A stretch of DNA of 64,000 nt from Planctomycetota bacterium (GCA_026692665.1 JAPLOF010000026.1:1-64000); one strand, 5' to 3'; counted from the first letter of the stretch, positions 1 through 9,118 are shown. Notes: generated by a model not told the origin, from the sequence alone. Numbers and translations: made by a program.

Positions 1-99
1 GTCTGCGCGTGGGTCCAGCTCTGGATCGACGTCATGGACCGCCAATCGCGACTCGTCGCGCATCAACTCCGGATCTACCCCGGCCCGGTCGCCGCGTGA
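1..99 (+). CDS. 3' end of a gene that starts before the window
   Basis: An open frame runs from the first base to TGA at 97-99 and encodes 32 residues ending in YPGPVAA. It is rich in Trp, Asp and Arg (WVQLWIDVMDRQSR). No start is visible because the window begins inside the gene. The tail loosely resembles the last strand of hot-dog thioesterases, but it is too short to assign. Only the open frame is observed; function is unknown. Confidence 0.4.
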   Translation, partial: VCAWVQLWIDVMDRQSRLVAHQLRIYPGPVAA

Positions 100-125
100 A
101 CGCTGCCCGCGTCTACGGGCCTTCT

Positions 126-389
126 TCAACGGGCTGCTAGGTCCGAGAGCGCGGCGGGGGAGTCAGGTGAGCTCGAGGTCGCGGGTCGGCTCGAGCACGT
201 GGCTCTGGGTTCCGTCGAACCGTGGTGCGACTCGGTCGGCGCGCGCGGGCCAGGCACGATCCGATCCCGCCACTGCGCCGCGGGCGCGAGCACACCGTGG
301 TACTTCAACAGGTGTGCGCGCGGCCTGGGCGCGAGCGCTGCGAGTCGCTCGAGGAAGACCTGCGGTTCGAAGACGATCGCGCTGGGCAC
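126..389 (-). pseudogene. IS91-like transposase, C-terminal fragment
   Basis: The translated segment IVFEPQVFLERLAALAPRP followed by a LLKYHGVLAP motif is the conserved C-terminal block of IS91-family (Y2/Transposase_32) transposases. Everything upstream in this frame (HPRPPVPGIEYAATEV) is unrelated, so the HUH catalytic core is missing. The piece is about one sixth of a normal transposase. The matching N-terminal zinc-finger piece lies at 945-1250 on the same strand, so these are two ends of one dead element with its middle replaced. After YHGVLAP the sequence degenerates into low-complexity Ser/Pro. Recognition of the family is firm; the exact borders are not. Confidence 0.6.
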
Positions 390-465
390 GACCTCGGTTG
401 CCGCGTACTCGATGCCGGGGACGGGCGGTCGAGGATGCGCTGGGCCGGATCGTTCGGGTCCTGGC

Positions 466-873
466 CTACGTCCCGCGAACGAGGGCCGCGATCACGCCGA
501 AGACGATCGCCAGACCGATCACGATCGTAGCAGCGATGCGCAGACCCAGTGCGACCTCGCTGATCCCGACGTAGCTGCGGTAGGGATCGAACGTCGTGCT
601 GTGTCCGTCGGTTCGCGCCGACGCCGACCGCTTGAGGCGGATGCGCGAGTTGTCGAATTTCTCGACAAGCGTCCAGCCCGCGCCCTTTTCCTCGTCCAGC
701 ACCTGCCTCAGGAACTCCGGCCTTTTGAAAGCGGAGGTCGCCGAACGAAGGATCTTGAACTCCGAGCCCGACGCCAGCTCCTCTGGGGTGTAGCCGGTCA
801 TTTCCTCTTCCTCCTGCTGCTCGCGGCGTCGCTTCGCCGCTGCCGCTGCCGCCGCTACCGCCGCTCCATTCAT
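466..873 (-). CDS. small conserved protein with charged N-terminus and C-terminal membrane helix
   Basis: A 135-residue protein. I chose ATG at 873 because the family-like part begins there with a poly-Ala run followed by KRRREQQEEEE. The middle part (TGYTPEELASGSEFKILRS, then FKRPEFLRQVLDEEKGAGW and a basic RIRLKR stretch) reads as a small globular domain that I associate with uncharacterised planctomycete proteins. The C-terminus (about residues 105-130, LRIAATIVIGLAIVFGVIAALV) is one transmembrane helix, so it is probably a tail-anchored membrane protein. It lies between the two halves of a dead IS91-like transposase on the same strand. Function unknown; no catalytic motif seen. Confidence 0.7.
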   Translation of the reverse strand: MNGAAVAAAAAAAKRRREQQEEEEMTGYTPEELASGSEFKILRSATSAFKRPEFLRQVLDEEKGAGWTLVEKFDNSRIRLKRSASARTDGHSTTFDPYRSYVGISEVALGLRIAATIVIGLAIVFGVIAALVRGT

Positions 874-944
874 GAGGATCTGAGAGTAGCGGCTGGGCAC
901 TCCATCTGCACTCTCTCGGTCCGTAGGGGTAGCGGCACACCGGA

Positions 945-1250
945 CATCCGCCGGCCGCCGCACGAGGGGCAGAAGCCGTGGCTCTTGCTCGAGAAGGCGG
1001 CCAACTCGTCCTGACCGCATTGCGTGCAGCGCAGGCGCGCGAAACCGCAGACGAGGATGCCGCAGGTGAGTGCGCGCTCGAACTCGCGGGTCACGAAGCG
1101 GGGCAGGCCGGGGCCGTCCTGCTCGCTCGCGCGGGCCAGGAAGGCGGCGGAAGCCGGCTCCCGCGGATCCTGCGAGCCCGGGGACGATGCCTCCGGCCCC
1201 GAGGACGGCGATGCGTCGTCCGTGAGCCTGTGCGAAGCACTCGCGGACAT
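945..1250 (-). pseudogene. IS91-like transposase, N-terminal zinc-finger fragment
   Basis: The end of this frame carries ERALTCGILVCGFARLRC, then CTQCGQDELAAFSSKS and GFCPSCGGRRM. This is the N-terminal zinc-binding domain of IS91-type transposases (two CxxC pairs plus the GRRM signature). The normal continuation into the HUH nuclease domain is absent: after GRRM the frame enters unrelated sequence and stops at 870. A possible start is ATG at 1250. With the fragment at 126-389 it brackets a different small gene, which points to deletion or replacement of the transposase core. It cannot encode an active transposase. Confidence 0.65.
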
Positions 1251-1538
1251 CGTGTTCAGGTCGGACCGTACGGCCTCCTGCTGTCCAACACCCGCTCGGA
1301 CGTGCTCAGCGTGAGCTGGACCGAGCTGCCCGATCCGCTGGTCGAGCGCAGCGACGGGTCGATCATGAACTGGCGCTGCGGGGAGGAAGAGGCCGTCCCC
1401 GCCGACTCGCGAACCATCATCGAGTCGACCGACGACGCGGCCGTCCTCGTCCACTTCGATGGGGAGGTGTCCGGCGCAGTCCAGGCCGAGGACTGCGGAA
1501 GCGCCCAGATGCGATAGCCCGGACCCGTGGGGCGGCGG

Positions 1539-1967
1539 TCAGTGCGCGCTGCCGCCTCCGGGGGCCCCTTCCATCTCGAACGGCGTGGCCGCGACGACGA
1601 CGTACCCGTCGGGGTCCACGACCGCGAACTCGTGGTGATGCGCGAGGGGGTTCCAGCTCGGAGCCGCGAGCACCCTGGCCCCGAGGACGCCCGCGCGCGT
1701 CCAGGTCGCGTCGAACGCTGCGCGGTCGGTCACCTCGAACCACAGCGACACCCCGTTTCCACGGGGCACGTCCCGAGAGCCGAGGTAGCCGTGCTCGTGG
1801 GCGTCCCATCGGTGCAGCTGCAGCGCCAGGGGCGACTCGAACGGTGCGCCCGCGAACAGCATCTCGTAGTCGGGGCCGCCGTGACCGCTTACGAGACCGA
1901 ACACCTGCTGGTACCAGCGGCTCGAGGCCTCCACGTCGTCGACCTGGATCATGGGTTGGACCTTCAA
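1539..1967 (-). CDS. VOC family protein (glyoxalase/bleomycin-resistance fold)
   Basis: A 142-residue protein of normal length for a single-chain vicinal-oxygen-chelate protein. It opens MKVQPMIQVDDVEASSRWYQ, the usual first beta-strand and helix, has the FGLVSGHGGPDYEMLF loop, and ends with the second module and its VVDPDGYVVVAAT strand, the typical DPDGN-type motif. Two beta-alpha-beta-beta-beta modules are recognisable. The metal position at the end would be the Glu of FEMEG. Substrate cannot be read from the sequence. It stands alone, divergent from the kinase gene at 2217. Cytoplasmic; no signal peptide. Confidence 0.85.
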   Translation of the reverse strand: MKVQPMIQVDDVEASSRWYQQVFGLVSGHGGPDYEMLFAGAPFESPLALQLHRWDAHEHGYLGSRDVPRGNGVSLWFEVTDRAAFDATWTRAGVLGARVLAAPSWNPLAHHHEFAVVDPDGYVVVAATPFEMEGAPGGGSAH

Positions 1968-2204
1968 GAACGCCTCCGCCCATCACCATACCGACGGGTG
2001 CCGGCAGAGGCCAAACGCGCGCTCACCGGAAGGTCACGTCGAGACTCGGCCTTCGCGGCGCGGTTCCGCGCTCGCCATGGACGAAGCCCGGGTCGACGGG
2101 CACCGTAGCGAGTTCGCAGCGTTCGAGCCGGGTTGCCGACCATGGGCGCGAGTCATCTGGACAGTACGCCGGCCGCTGCATTAGCGTCCTGAATCCCGTT
2201 CCCC

Positions 2205-2210
2205 AAGGAG
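2205..2210 (+). promoter_or_regulatory. Shine-Dalgarno site that sets a TTG start
   Basis: AAGGAG lies six bases before TTG at 2217. No in-frame ATG occurs near the beginning of the open frame, so this site is the main reason to accept the TTG start for the kinase-FGE gene. Confidence 0.55.
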
Positions 2211-2216
2211 ACTTGG

Positions 2217-5200
2217 TTGCTCGCCCCGTCCGCGATCTCGTGCGAATTGCCCTTCCCGGTCAGTCGGCTCCTGCGGCAGAGCCGCAATGCGAAGTCGTCG
2301 ACGGAGGCGCACAACCGCGCCTGGTTCGCGTGGGAGGTCTCGATCCGGTTGGCGGTCCTCGGCGGCGATCCGACGCTGATCCCGGGGCGACGCACGGCCT
2401 CGGTGGGTGATTGGGCGCGCGCGCTGCCGTGCGCGGGAGGCAAGCTCGAGTCGGACGAGCTGCGCCGGCTCCACCAGCACCTCGCGCGCGTCGTCAATCC
2501 CGACGCGGGCCTGCGGACTTCGCTTCAGCGCCGCGAGCTCGTCGACGGACTCGTCGCGTACAGGAACCGCGTGTTGGGCCACGGACCGTCGCGCGACGAG
2601 GACTTCTGCGCGGAGGGCGCGCGGCTGCTGCGCGACGGGCTGGTCTCCGCGTGGAGCGAGGAGCTCTTCTGGCCGGCGGACGCGCGTCTCGTCTACGTCG
2701 AATCCGTCGAGCTGAAGTCGACGGGCGAGCACGTCGCCCGAGTGCTCGACCTCGGGCTCGAGACGCCGGCCACTCTCGATCGCGGCGGCAGCGTGGTGCC
2801 GGAGACCGTCGATCCGCGTTCGGTGCACTTGCGCGTCGGGGCCGCTTGGGCCGACCTCAGGCCCTGGGCGCTCTTCGATGCGGCCGACGGCTCCTTCTAC
2901 TTGTTCCAGGCCTTGCGTCGGCGGCCGGACTACATCGACTACAGCTCGGGACGGAGCCTCGATCCCGAGGGACTCATGCGCCTCGCGCCTTCGGCGACGG
3001 CCGAGTTCGAGCGACGCTTCAAGAGCGCGCCGGCGACCGAGGAGGTGCGCGAGCCCGAGCACTCGAACGCGGGTCGGTACGGCGACTACGAGATCGTGGG
3101 GGAGATCGGACGCGGCGGCATGGGCGTCGTCCACCTCGCGAACCAGGTCGGTCTGTCGCGGCTCGTCGCTCTCAAAGTCCTGCCCGAGGGGGCGAGCGCC
3201 GATCCGGTCCTGCGCACCCGTTTTCACCGGGAAATCGAGGCGCTGGCGCGCTGCGACCACCCGAACGTCGTCAAGATCCTAAGCTCGGGCGAGGAAGGCG
3301 GCGTCCCGTACTTCGTCATGGAGTACGTCGCCGGTGTCGACCTGCGGCGCATCGGCGAGAATCTGGCGAAGACGAAGGGAATCGAACGCGCGCTCGAGCT
3401 CGCGTGGGGCGAAGTCCTCAGCGAGCGCGGCGCGTTGGCCGAGGTCCTGCCGCGCTCGAGCCCGCCGAAACTCGAGGGGCCGGGAGCGCGCGATCGTCAG
3501 CGCGCCGTCGCGAGCCTCATTCGCGACGCCGCGCTCGGCGCGCAGGCTCTGCACGACGTCGGCATCGTCCACCGCGACCTCACGCCGGCGAACATCGTCG
3601 TCACGTCGGGCGAAGCGCGCGCGGTCGTCATGGACCTCGGACTCGCGTTGCTGCAGGACGGCAACCGCAACCTGTCTCGCGATCAGGGGCGCGTGCTCGG
3701 AACGCTGCGCTACATGCCGCCGGAGCAGCTCGAGCGGAACCTGGTGCAGGTCGACCGGCGCGCGGATGTCTACGCGCTCGGCGCGGTGCTGTACGAGCTC
3801 TTGTCCGACCGCCCGATCTTCGACGGCGACACCGAGGCGCGCCTCGTCGAGCAGGTGTTGCGCGAGGCACCGCAGCCGCTGCGCAAGCTCGACCGCTCGA
3901 TCCCCGAGGACCTCGCGCTCATCGTGCAGGTCGCGACCGAGAAGGACCCGCGGCTGCGCTACGACAGCGCGGCGGCGTTCGCCAGCGACCTCGAGGCGTT
4001 CCTCGACGGCCGTCCGATCCGCGCACGGCCGCCGACGCCCGGATACTTGATCAAGCGCTGGATCGCGCGCAATCCGGCGCTGTCCGCGGCGGCGGCAGCG
4101 GGATTCGTCGGCGTGCTCGCCTCGACGTGGCTGATCCTGAAGGCCAGCACGGAAGCGCGGATCGAGTCCGCGCGCCGGCTCGCGCTGAGCGACGAGCGGC
4201 GGCTCGATTCGCTGGCCGACCTGTGGGAGGCGGTACCGGCGGACGAGCGAGCACCGCGCGCGCTCGACGAGATCGAGACCGCGCTGCGCGAGACCGAGCC
4301 GCGGATCCAGTCCTACGCGGCCGCGCTCGCGGACTTGCAGCCAGCGGCGGCTGCGGCTGATCCACAGCTGCAGGCCGCGTCCTCCTCGGAGGCGCTCACG
4401 AAGCGGCTGCACGACGAGCAGGTCTCGTCGCACCAGCGCATCCTCGCGACGTGGTCCCGGCTCACCGATCCTGCGACAGGCTTGTCCCGCCGGATCGAGC
4501 TCGACCGCGAACGCTCGGCACTCGTCCTGCGGTCCGCGGAATCGACACCGGCTTGGGAGGAATGCCGTCGCGCGATCGCGGCGAACCCGGCGTACCGCGG
4601 ACTCGATCTCGCGCCGCAGCGCGCGCTCGAGCCCTTGCGCGCCGACCCGAAGTCGGGCCTGTGGGAGTTCTGGCACGTGCCGAGTGGCGCACGGCCCGCG
4701 ACGGACGAAGCGGGCGCGTGGATCGTCACGGAGGAGACCGGGCTCGTCCTCGTCCTCCTGCCGGGCGGCGCGTTCGACATGGGCGCGACGAAAGAGACCG
4801 ACCCGCTCTCCGGCCCGGAGTGCGAACCGATCACGCGCATCGAGCTCGCGCCCTTCTTCGTCTCGAAGTACGAGATGACGCAGGCGCAATGGGTGCGCGT
4901 GCACCTCGCGAACCCGAGCAATGCGCAGGTGCCGCGGGTCGGCGCCGACGATCGTCTGCGCCCGGTCGAGAAGATCTCCTGGCGCTCGGCGCGCCAGACG
5001 CTCGCGAAGCTCGGGCTCGAACTGCCGACCGAGGCGCAGTGGGAATATGCGTGTCGCGGCGGCACGACCACGGTCTGGGCATCCGGCGACACGCGCGCCG
5101 ACCAGCAGGCGTGGGCCAACCTCGCCGACGACGAGATCCGCCGTCGTGGGGGGCCGTCGGGCTGGGACTACGAGCCTTGGAACGACGGTCAGCGCGATGC

Positions 5201-5513
5201 CTGCGCCGTCGGTCGCTACCGCGCGAACGGCTTCGGGCTCCACGACGTCCACGGCAACGTGATGGAGTGGGTCGCCGAGGACGGCTTCCCCGAGTACCAG
5301 CTTGCTCCGCGGCCCGGAGACGGACTGCGCTCGGGAACGAGCACGGTCCACCCCGAGTTCAACCAGATCCCGCACGTCGCGCGCGGGGGCGGCTGGCAGA
5401 CCACCGCGGCGCGCTCGCGCAGCTCGCACCGGTACGGGGTGCGGGAGCCCCTGAGCGATGCGATCGGGATGCGGCCCGCGCGTCCCATCGAAACGAATTC
5501 GCGAGCGCCCTGA
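2217..5513 (+). CDS. Ser/Thr protein kinase with N-terminal HEPN-like region and C-terminal FGE/SUMF1 domain
   Basis: A 1098-residue three-part protein. Residues 1-280 are an unassigned cytoplasmic region with the motif YRNRVLGHG. Residues about 290-560 are a Hanks-type kinase: the glycine loop GEIGRGGMGVVHLA near 295, VALKVL for the ATP lysine, HRDLTPANIV at 452 with the catalytic Asp, a DLG instead of the usual DFG metal motif, and GTLRYMPPEQ. One membrane helix lies near 620-640 (AAAAAGFVGVLASTWLILKA), followed by an alpha-helical linker. Residues 835-1085 are a formylglycine-generating-enzyme/SUMF1-type domain (GGAFDMGAT, YEMTQAQW, LPTEAQWEYACRGG, GNVMEWV), presumably outside the membrane. 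Such kinase-FGE fusions are frequent in Planctomycetota. The role is probably signalling across the membrane; enzymatic FGE activity is uncertain. Confidence 0.9.
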   Translation: MLAPSAISCELPFPVSRLLRQSRNAKSSTEAHNRAWFAWEVSIRLAVLGGDPTLIPGRRTASVGDWARALPCAGGKLESDELRRLHQHLARVVNPDAGLRTSLQRRELVDGLVAYRNRVLGHGPSRDEDFCAEGARLLRDGLVSAWSEELFWPADARLVYVESVELKSTGEHVARVLDLGLETPATLDRGGSVVPETVDPRSVHLRVGAAWADLRPWALFDAADGSFYLFQALRRRPDYIDYSSGRSLDPEGLMRLAPSATAEFERRFKSAPATEEVREPEHSNAGRYGDYEIVGEIGRGGMGVVHLANQVGLSRLVALKVLPEGASADPVLRTRFHREIEALARCDHPNVVKILSSGEEGGVPYFVMEYVAGVDLRRIGENLAKTKGIERALELAWGEVLSERGALAEVLPRSSPPKLEGPGARDRQRAVASLIRDAALGAQALHDVGIVHRDLTPANIVVTSGEARAVVMDLGLALLQDGNRNLSRDQGRVLGTLRYMPPEQLERNLVQVDRRADVYALGAVLYELLSDRPIFDGDTEARLVEQVLREAPQPLRKLDRSIPEDLALIVQVATEKDPRLRYDSAAAFASDLEAFLDGRPIRARPPTPGYLIKRWIARNPALSAAAAAGFVGVLASTWLILKASTEARIESARRLALSDERRLDSLADLWEAVPADERAPRALDEIETALRETEPRIQSYAAALADLQPAAAAADPQLQAASSSEALTKRLHDEQVSSHQRILATWSRLTDPATGLSRRIELDRERSALVLRSAESTPAWEECRRAIAANPAYRGLDLAPQRALEPLRADPKSGLWEFWHVPSGARPATDEAGAWIVTEETGLVLVLLPGGAFDMGATKETDPLSGPECEPITRIELAPFFVSKYEMTQAQWVRVHLANPSNAQVPRVGADDRLRPVEKISWRSARQTLAKLGLELPTEAQWEYACRGGTTTVWASGDTRADQQAWANLADDEIRRRGGPSGWDYEPWNDGQRDACAVGRYRANGFGLHDVHGNVMEWVAEDGFPEYQLAPRPGDGLRSGTSTVHPEFNQIPHVARGGGWQTTAARSRSSHRYGVREPLSDAIGMRPARPIETNSRAP

Positions 5514-5543
5514 CCTGTGCGCGGAGCGGATCGGACCGGCTCC

Positions 5544-7256
5544 TCACTCGCGTGCCCAGACCGACCGGCCCTCCTTGATGGTCTCGAGGACCTGGATCTC
5601 GTTGAGGCGCTTCGGATCGATCGTGAGCGGGTTGTCGGAGAGGACGACGAAGTCCGCGAGCTTGCCTTCCACGAGCGAACCCTTGGTGTCCTGTTCGCCG
5701 AACTGCTCGGCGCCCCAGAGGGTGATCATCTTCATCGCCTCGTAGGGCGTGACACGCTCGTCGGGGCCGACGACGGTCCCGGAGCGTGACGTGCGATTCA
5801 CGGTCGCCCACACGACCTGCATCAGGTTGGGAAGCGCGACCGGCGCGTCCGTGTGGCTGGTCGCGTGCAGACCCGTGTGCAGGATCGAGCGCATGGGCGA
5901 GATCCGGGCGGCCTGTTCCGGGCCGACGATCTGCTTGTACCAGTCGCCCCAGTAGAAGGTGTGCATCGGGAACATCGAAGGAAAGATGCCGAGTGACTTC
6001 AGCTCTTTCACCTGATCCGGGCGGATGAACTGGCCATGAACCAGGATCGTCTGACCGGGTTGTGCGCCATGCTTCGCGACCACCGGGCGCAGCGCCGCGA
6101 ACAACTGGTCAATGGCGGCATCACCATTCGCGTGAACCTTGACCGGCCAACCCTTCGCATAGGCTTCGTCCAGATAGGCCTGGATCTGCTTGATGTCTGG
6201 GATGGCAGGGTAACCCTTGTAGCCCGACTGCTGGCCATCGGGCGGGATCAGATAAGGGGTCGTGCGCCAGGCCGTGCGGCCCTGCGGAGAACCATCGAGA
6301 GTGATCTTGAGGCCGCCGAGCCGATAGTGATTCGAGTACTTGGTGCTGAACGCCTTGTCGAGTTCGCTGCGACCGCTGTAGTCCATCCAGCCGATGAAAT
6401 CGATGTCGACCAGACCGCGCCTGGCGGCGTCCTCCATGACGGCGTGCATGGGGCCGAACATGCGGCCCTCGTTGGCGGTGGTGTAGCCGTAGCTCTTCGC
6501 CATCTCGAGCCCGCGCTTCAGGAAGTAGTCCTTGCTCTCCTGGGTGGTCGGCGTGAGGACCTCGACCATGTGGGGCATGGCGGCGAGCTCCTCGAGGACT
6601 CCGTTCGGTGTCTTGCCGTCGGCCTCGCGTCGGATGACGCCGCCCTCGGGGTTCGGCGTGTCGGCGTCGAAGCCGATCCGCTTCAGGCCGAGCGTGTTGA
6701 CCGCCGCCAGATGGCCCGAGATGTGCGTCGCCATCACGGCGACGGTGGTCGAGACCTTGTCGAGGTCATCCCGGGTGGGATGGCGACCGAGCAGGGCATC
6801 GTCGTAGCCGATGCCGAAGATCCAGCCGGTCCGACTGACGTCCGGGCTGGCGGCGAAGGTCTTCAGCCGGTCCACGAGGTCGTCGATGGTGTCGACGGTG
6901 CCGTCCGGCGGAGCGAGCAGGTTGGCTCCGACGGCCTGGGCTCCGAATTGCTGGGCGTGGGCGTGACCGTCGATGAACCCGGGCATCAGGGTCTTGCCGG
7001 CGAGGTCCTTCAGCACGGTCTTGGCGGAGCGACGCTCGAGCGCGCGCACCTTGCTGCCCACGAAGGTGATCCTCCCGCCGTCGATCACGATCGCTTCGGC
7101 GATGGTGGGCTGGTCGCCTTCCATCGTGACGATCGGACCGCCGGTGATGATGAGGTCTGCGGCCGCGCCGGAGGCGGTGTCGGCAGGCATTTGTCTGCAG
7201 GCGGATAGCGCGAGAACGGAGGCAAACACGCAGGCGATGACCGGGCGGTGAGTCAT
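5544..7256 (-). CDS. lipoprotein amidohydrolase, YtcJ-like
   Basis: A 570-residue metal-dependent amidohydrolase. ATG at 7256 gives a lipoprotein signal (MTHRPVIACVFASVLALSAC), so the enzyme should be anchored outside the cytoplasmic membrane. Family marks: GKTLMPGFIDGHAHAQQ with the HxH metal pair, ITLDGSPQGRTAW, PVKVHANGDAAID, ILVHGQFI, ATSHTDAPV with the terminal Asp, and the returning beta-sandwich strand KGSLVEGKLADFVVL. The YtcJ group acts on N-acyl or imide compounds, but the substrate is not predictable. It is convergent with the kinase gene (30 bp between stops). Base composition looks less GC-rich than the respiratory operon. It is flanked on both sides by FGE 3'-end sequence in direct orientation, suggesting later insertion. 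Confidence 0.88.
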   Translation of the reverse strand: MTHRPVIACVFASVLALSACRQMPADTASGAAADLIITGGPIVTMEGDQPTIAEAIVIDGGRITFVGSKVRALERRSAKTVLKDLAGKTLMPGFIDGHAHAQQFGAQAVGANLLAPPDGTVDTIDDLVDRLKTFAASPDVSRTGWIFGIGYDDALLGRHPTRDDLDKVSTTVAVMATHISGHLAAVNTLGLKRIGFDADTPNPEGGVIRREADGKTPNGVLEELAAMPHMVEVLTPTTQESKDYFLKRGLEMAKSYGYTTANEGRMFGPMHAVMEDAARRGLVDIDFIGWMDYSGRSELDKAFSTKYSNHYRLGGLKITLDGSPQGRTAWRTTPYLIPPDGQQSGYKGYPAIPDIKQIQAYLDEAYAKGWPVKVHANGDAAIDQLFAALRPVVAKHGAQPGQTILVHGQFIRPDQVKELKSLGIFPSMFPMHTFYWGDWYKQIVGPEQAARISPMRSILHTGLHATSHTDAPVALPNLMQVVWATVNRTSRSGTVVGPDERVTPYEAMKMITLWGAEQFGEQDTKGSLVEGKLADFVVLSDNPLTIDPKRLNEIQVLETIKEGRSVWARE

Positions 7257-7387
7257 GGGGGCTTCTTTGGGTGAGGACCTTGGCGCTGGCACTCCAAAGG
7301 CCGTCTTGCGTTGGGGGGGGCGTTGTATCGGCCACTGCCGCCCGGTTCCATTGCTGCCGGGCGAGTCGTGATGCGGCATCGAACGCC

Positions 7388-7520
7388 TCCGCGCGCGGTC
7401 GAGAAGGTCTCTTGTGGCTGGGCGCGTCTTTCCCTCGCGAAGCCGCACCGGCATGGGGTGCGGGAGCCCCTGAGTGACGTGATCTGGATCCGGACTGCGC
7501 ACTCCATTGAGCCGAATCCG
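7388..7520 (+). pseudogene. FGE/SUMF1 C-terminal remnant
   Basis: In the frame of 7311-7691 the translation reads VEKVSCGW..., then HRHGVREPLSDVIWIRTAHS and IEPN. This matches the end of the kinase-FGE protein at 2217-5513 (HRYGVREPLSDAIGMRPARP, IETN), and the DNA is also alike (GGGTGCGGGAGCCCCTGAG shared). No start or upstream FGE domain remains, so this is a decayed piece. It accounts for much of the 335-bp gap between the amidohydrolase and the next gene. An eight-G run near 7313 is also present. Confidence 0.65.
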
Positions 7521-7591
7521 CGGGTAGAGTGGCCCCGGCGCGGGACGGATCTGGCCGGCTCGCCCTCCCACCGTTCCAGGAGTTGCCGCTC

Positions 7592-9118
7592 ATGCTCCGC
7601 AAACTGCTCGTCCTCCTCGCCGTGCTGTCTCCCATCGCGTCCGCTGCTCTCGGCCAGGGCTCCGGGGTCGTCCTCGTGGACGATACCGTGACCCCGAATT
7701 CACCGGGTGTCACGCAGATCGCAGGGGGTGGCTACAGGATCGCGTATTCCACGTTGATGGCGAACGACACGATCCCGCCGGGCTCGCTCAGCACCACGGA
7801 CCCGGTCATCGTCGACGGGCAGACCTCGACGGGCGGGAATTGGGGCTCCAACACGACCGAGCTGGTCGTTTTCTTCGGTCCGAGCTTCCCGTGCAGCCCC
7901 TCGGGAACCTGCAGCTACGCCGTGCGAGACGCGCAGGGCATTCCGATCCCTGGCGCGACTGCACTCATCAGCTTCCAGGCGTTTCCGCCGATCGCGCAGG
8001 CCTTCGACGACCTGCAGACGTTCGCGAACAACGCACCGCCGTTCGTCATCGACGTGTTTGCGAACGATGCGGGCTTCCCCGCGGACGCATCGCTGTTCAC
8101 TCCGAATCTCCTCAGCTGGCCGGGGGATCAGGGCCTCCCCTCCATCGTCGTCTTGCCCAGCGGCCGCAAGGGCATCGGATGGACCCCCACGACGACAGCA
8201 CCTCCCTGCGGTGACGTCGTCATCACGTACTACTGGGTCGGATGCCTCCAAATCCCATCGAGCCCGGCCGCGGCCACCTTTCGCTTCGTGCTGCCGGCGG
8301 GCGATTGCAACTCGAATTGCATCGACGACGCGCTGGAGCCCGACTCCGACGGCGACGGCATCCCGAACGACTGCGAGGTCCCGGTCGGAGATGCGAACGC
8401 GCCGCTGTGCAGCATCGTGAACGCCCCAGACGAGACGTCGGCGACGGGGACGGCCACGGACAACCGCCCGAGCGAGGACGTCGACAACGACCAGTTCCTG
8501 GATCCGGGCGAGGACCTGAACAACAACGGTCAGATCGACGTGGACACGGGTGTGACCTCCGTGATCCTGCTGCCCGGCTCCGCGAACCTCACGCTGAACG
8601 TGCCGGCGTTCCCGCCGGGCGCGCCCGTGGTCAACTTCACGCTGAACCTGGTCGATACCTCGCTCCCGGGCACGGGAGTCGTGCGGATCACGGACGGCGC
8701 CGGACTCACGAGGGACTGCCCGGCGAACCTGATCGGCGCGGAGTGCCACCTCTTCCTGGGCTTCGGGCCCGGCAGTACGAGCACCACCATCCACGGCCAC
8801 CCCTACGCGTCGCAGATGAGCGCGGTGCGTTGGACGTACCCGGTCACGATGCAGCAGGCTCCTTCTTTCCTGGCGCCGAGCTCGCTGCCGTACGCGACGC
8901 GGCCTCTGCGCGTCGAGGTTCACATGTGGAACCCGGGCATGTTCCCGAACAACCCGCAGCAGTGGAGTCAGGTCGTCACGATCCGCGGCGCTCCGGGCGG
9001 GACGAACACGGTGACGTACTCCGGGACCTCGAACGGTATCGCCATCCAATGCCAGTTCTTCTCGGATGCCAACGGTGTTCTGCGGATGCGGTTCCCGTTC
9101 CAGATCGCGGGCATGTGA
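7592..9118 (+). CDS. secreted protein with calcium-binding-type repeat
   Basis: A 508-residue exported protein. I chose ATG at 7592, which begins a clean signal peptide (MLRKLLVLLAVLSPIASAAL, cleavage near GQG) and has AGGAG upstream; the upstream part of the frame is not signal-like. The N-terminal half holds Ig-like/cadherin-like beta segments (VIDVFANDAG pattern). About residues 245-265 are DCNSNCIDDALEPDSDGDGI, an Asp-rich thrombospondin-type-3-like calcium loop typical of planctomycete secreted proteins, followed by a second acidic stretch (NNNGQID). The C-terminal part is beta-rich without a catalytic motif. No PEP-CTERM or sortase signal seen. Possibly a surface or S-layer associated protein; function unknown. 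Confidence 0.78.
   Translation: MLRKLLVLLAVLSPIASAALGQGSGVVLVDDTVTPNSPGVTQIAGGGYRIAYSTLMANDTIPPGSLSTTDPVIVDGQTSTGGNWGSNTTELVVFFGPSFPCSPSGTCSYAVRDAQGIPIPGATALISFQAFPPIAQAFDDLQTFANNAPPFVIDVFANDAGFPADASLFTPNLLSWPGDQGLPSIVVLPSGRKGIGWTPTTTAPPCGDVVITYYWVGCLQIPSSPAAATFRFVLPAGDCNSNCIDDALEPDSDGDGIPNDCEVPVGDANAPLCSIVNAPDETSATGTATDNRPSEDVDNDQFLDPGEDLNNNGQIDVDTGVTSVILLPGSANLTLNVPAFPPGAPVVNFTLNLVDTSLPGTGVVRITDGAGLTRDCPANLIGAECHLFLGFGPGSTSTTIHGHPYASQMSAVRWTYPVTMQQAPSFLAPSSLPYATRPLRVEVHMWNPGMFPNNPQQWSQVVTIRGAPGGTNTVTYSGTSNGIAIQCQFFSDANGVLRMRFPFQIAGM

Noticed and set aside
1251-1538. ORF 978-1517 on the plus strand ending VLVHFDGEVSGAVQAEDCGS
   Set aside because: No start codon near the plausible part, and it overlaps the transposase remnant; insufficient support.
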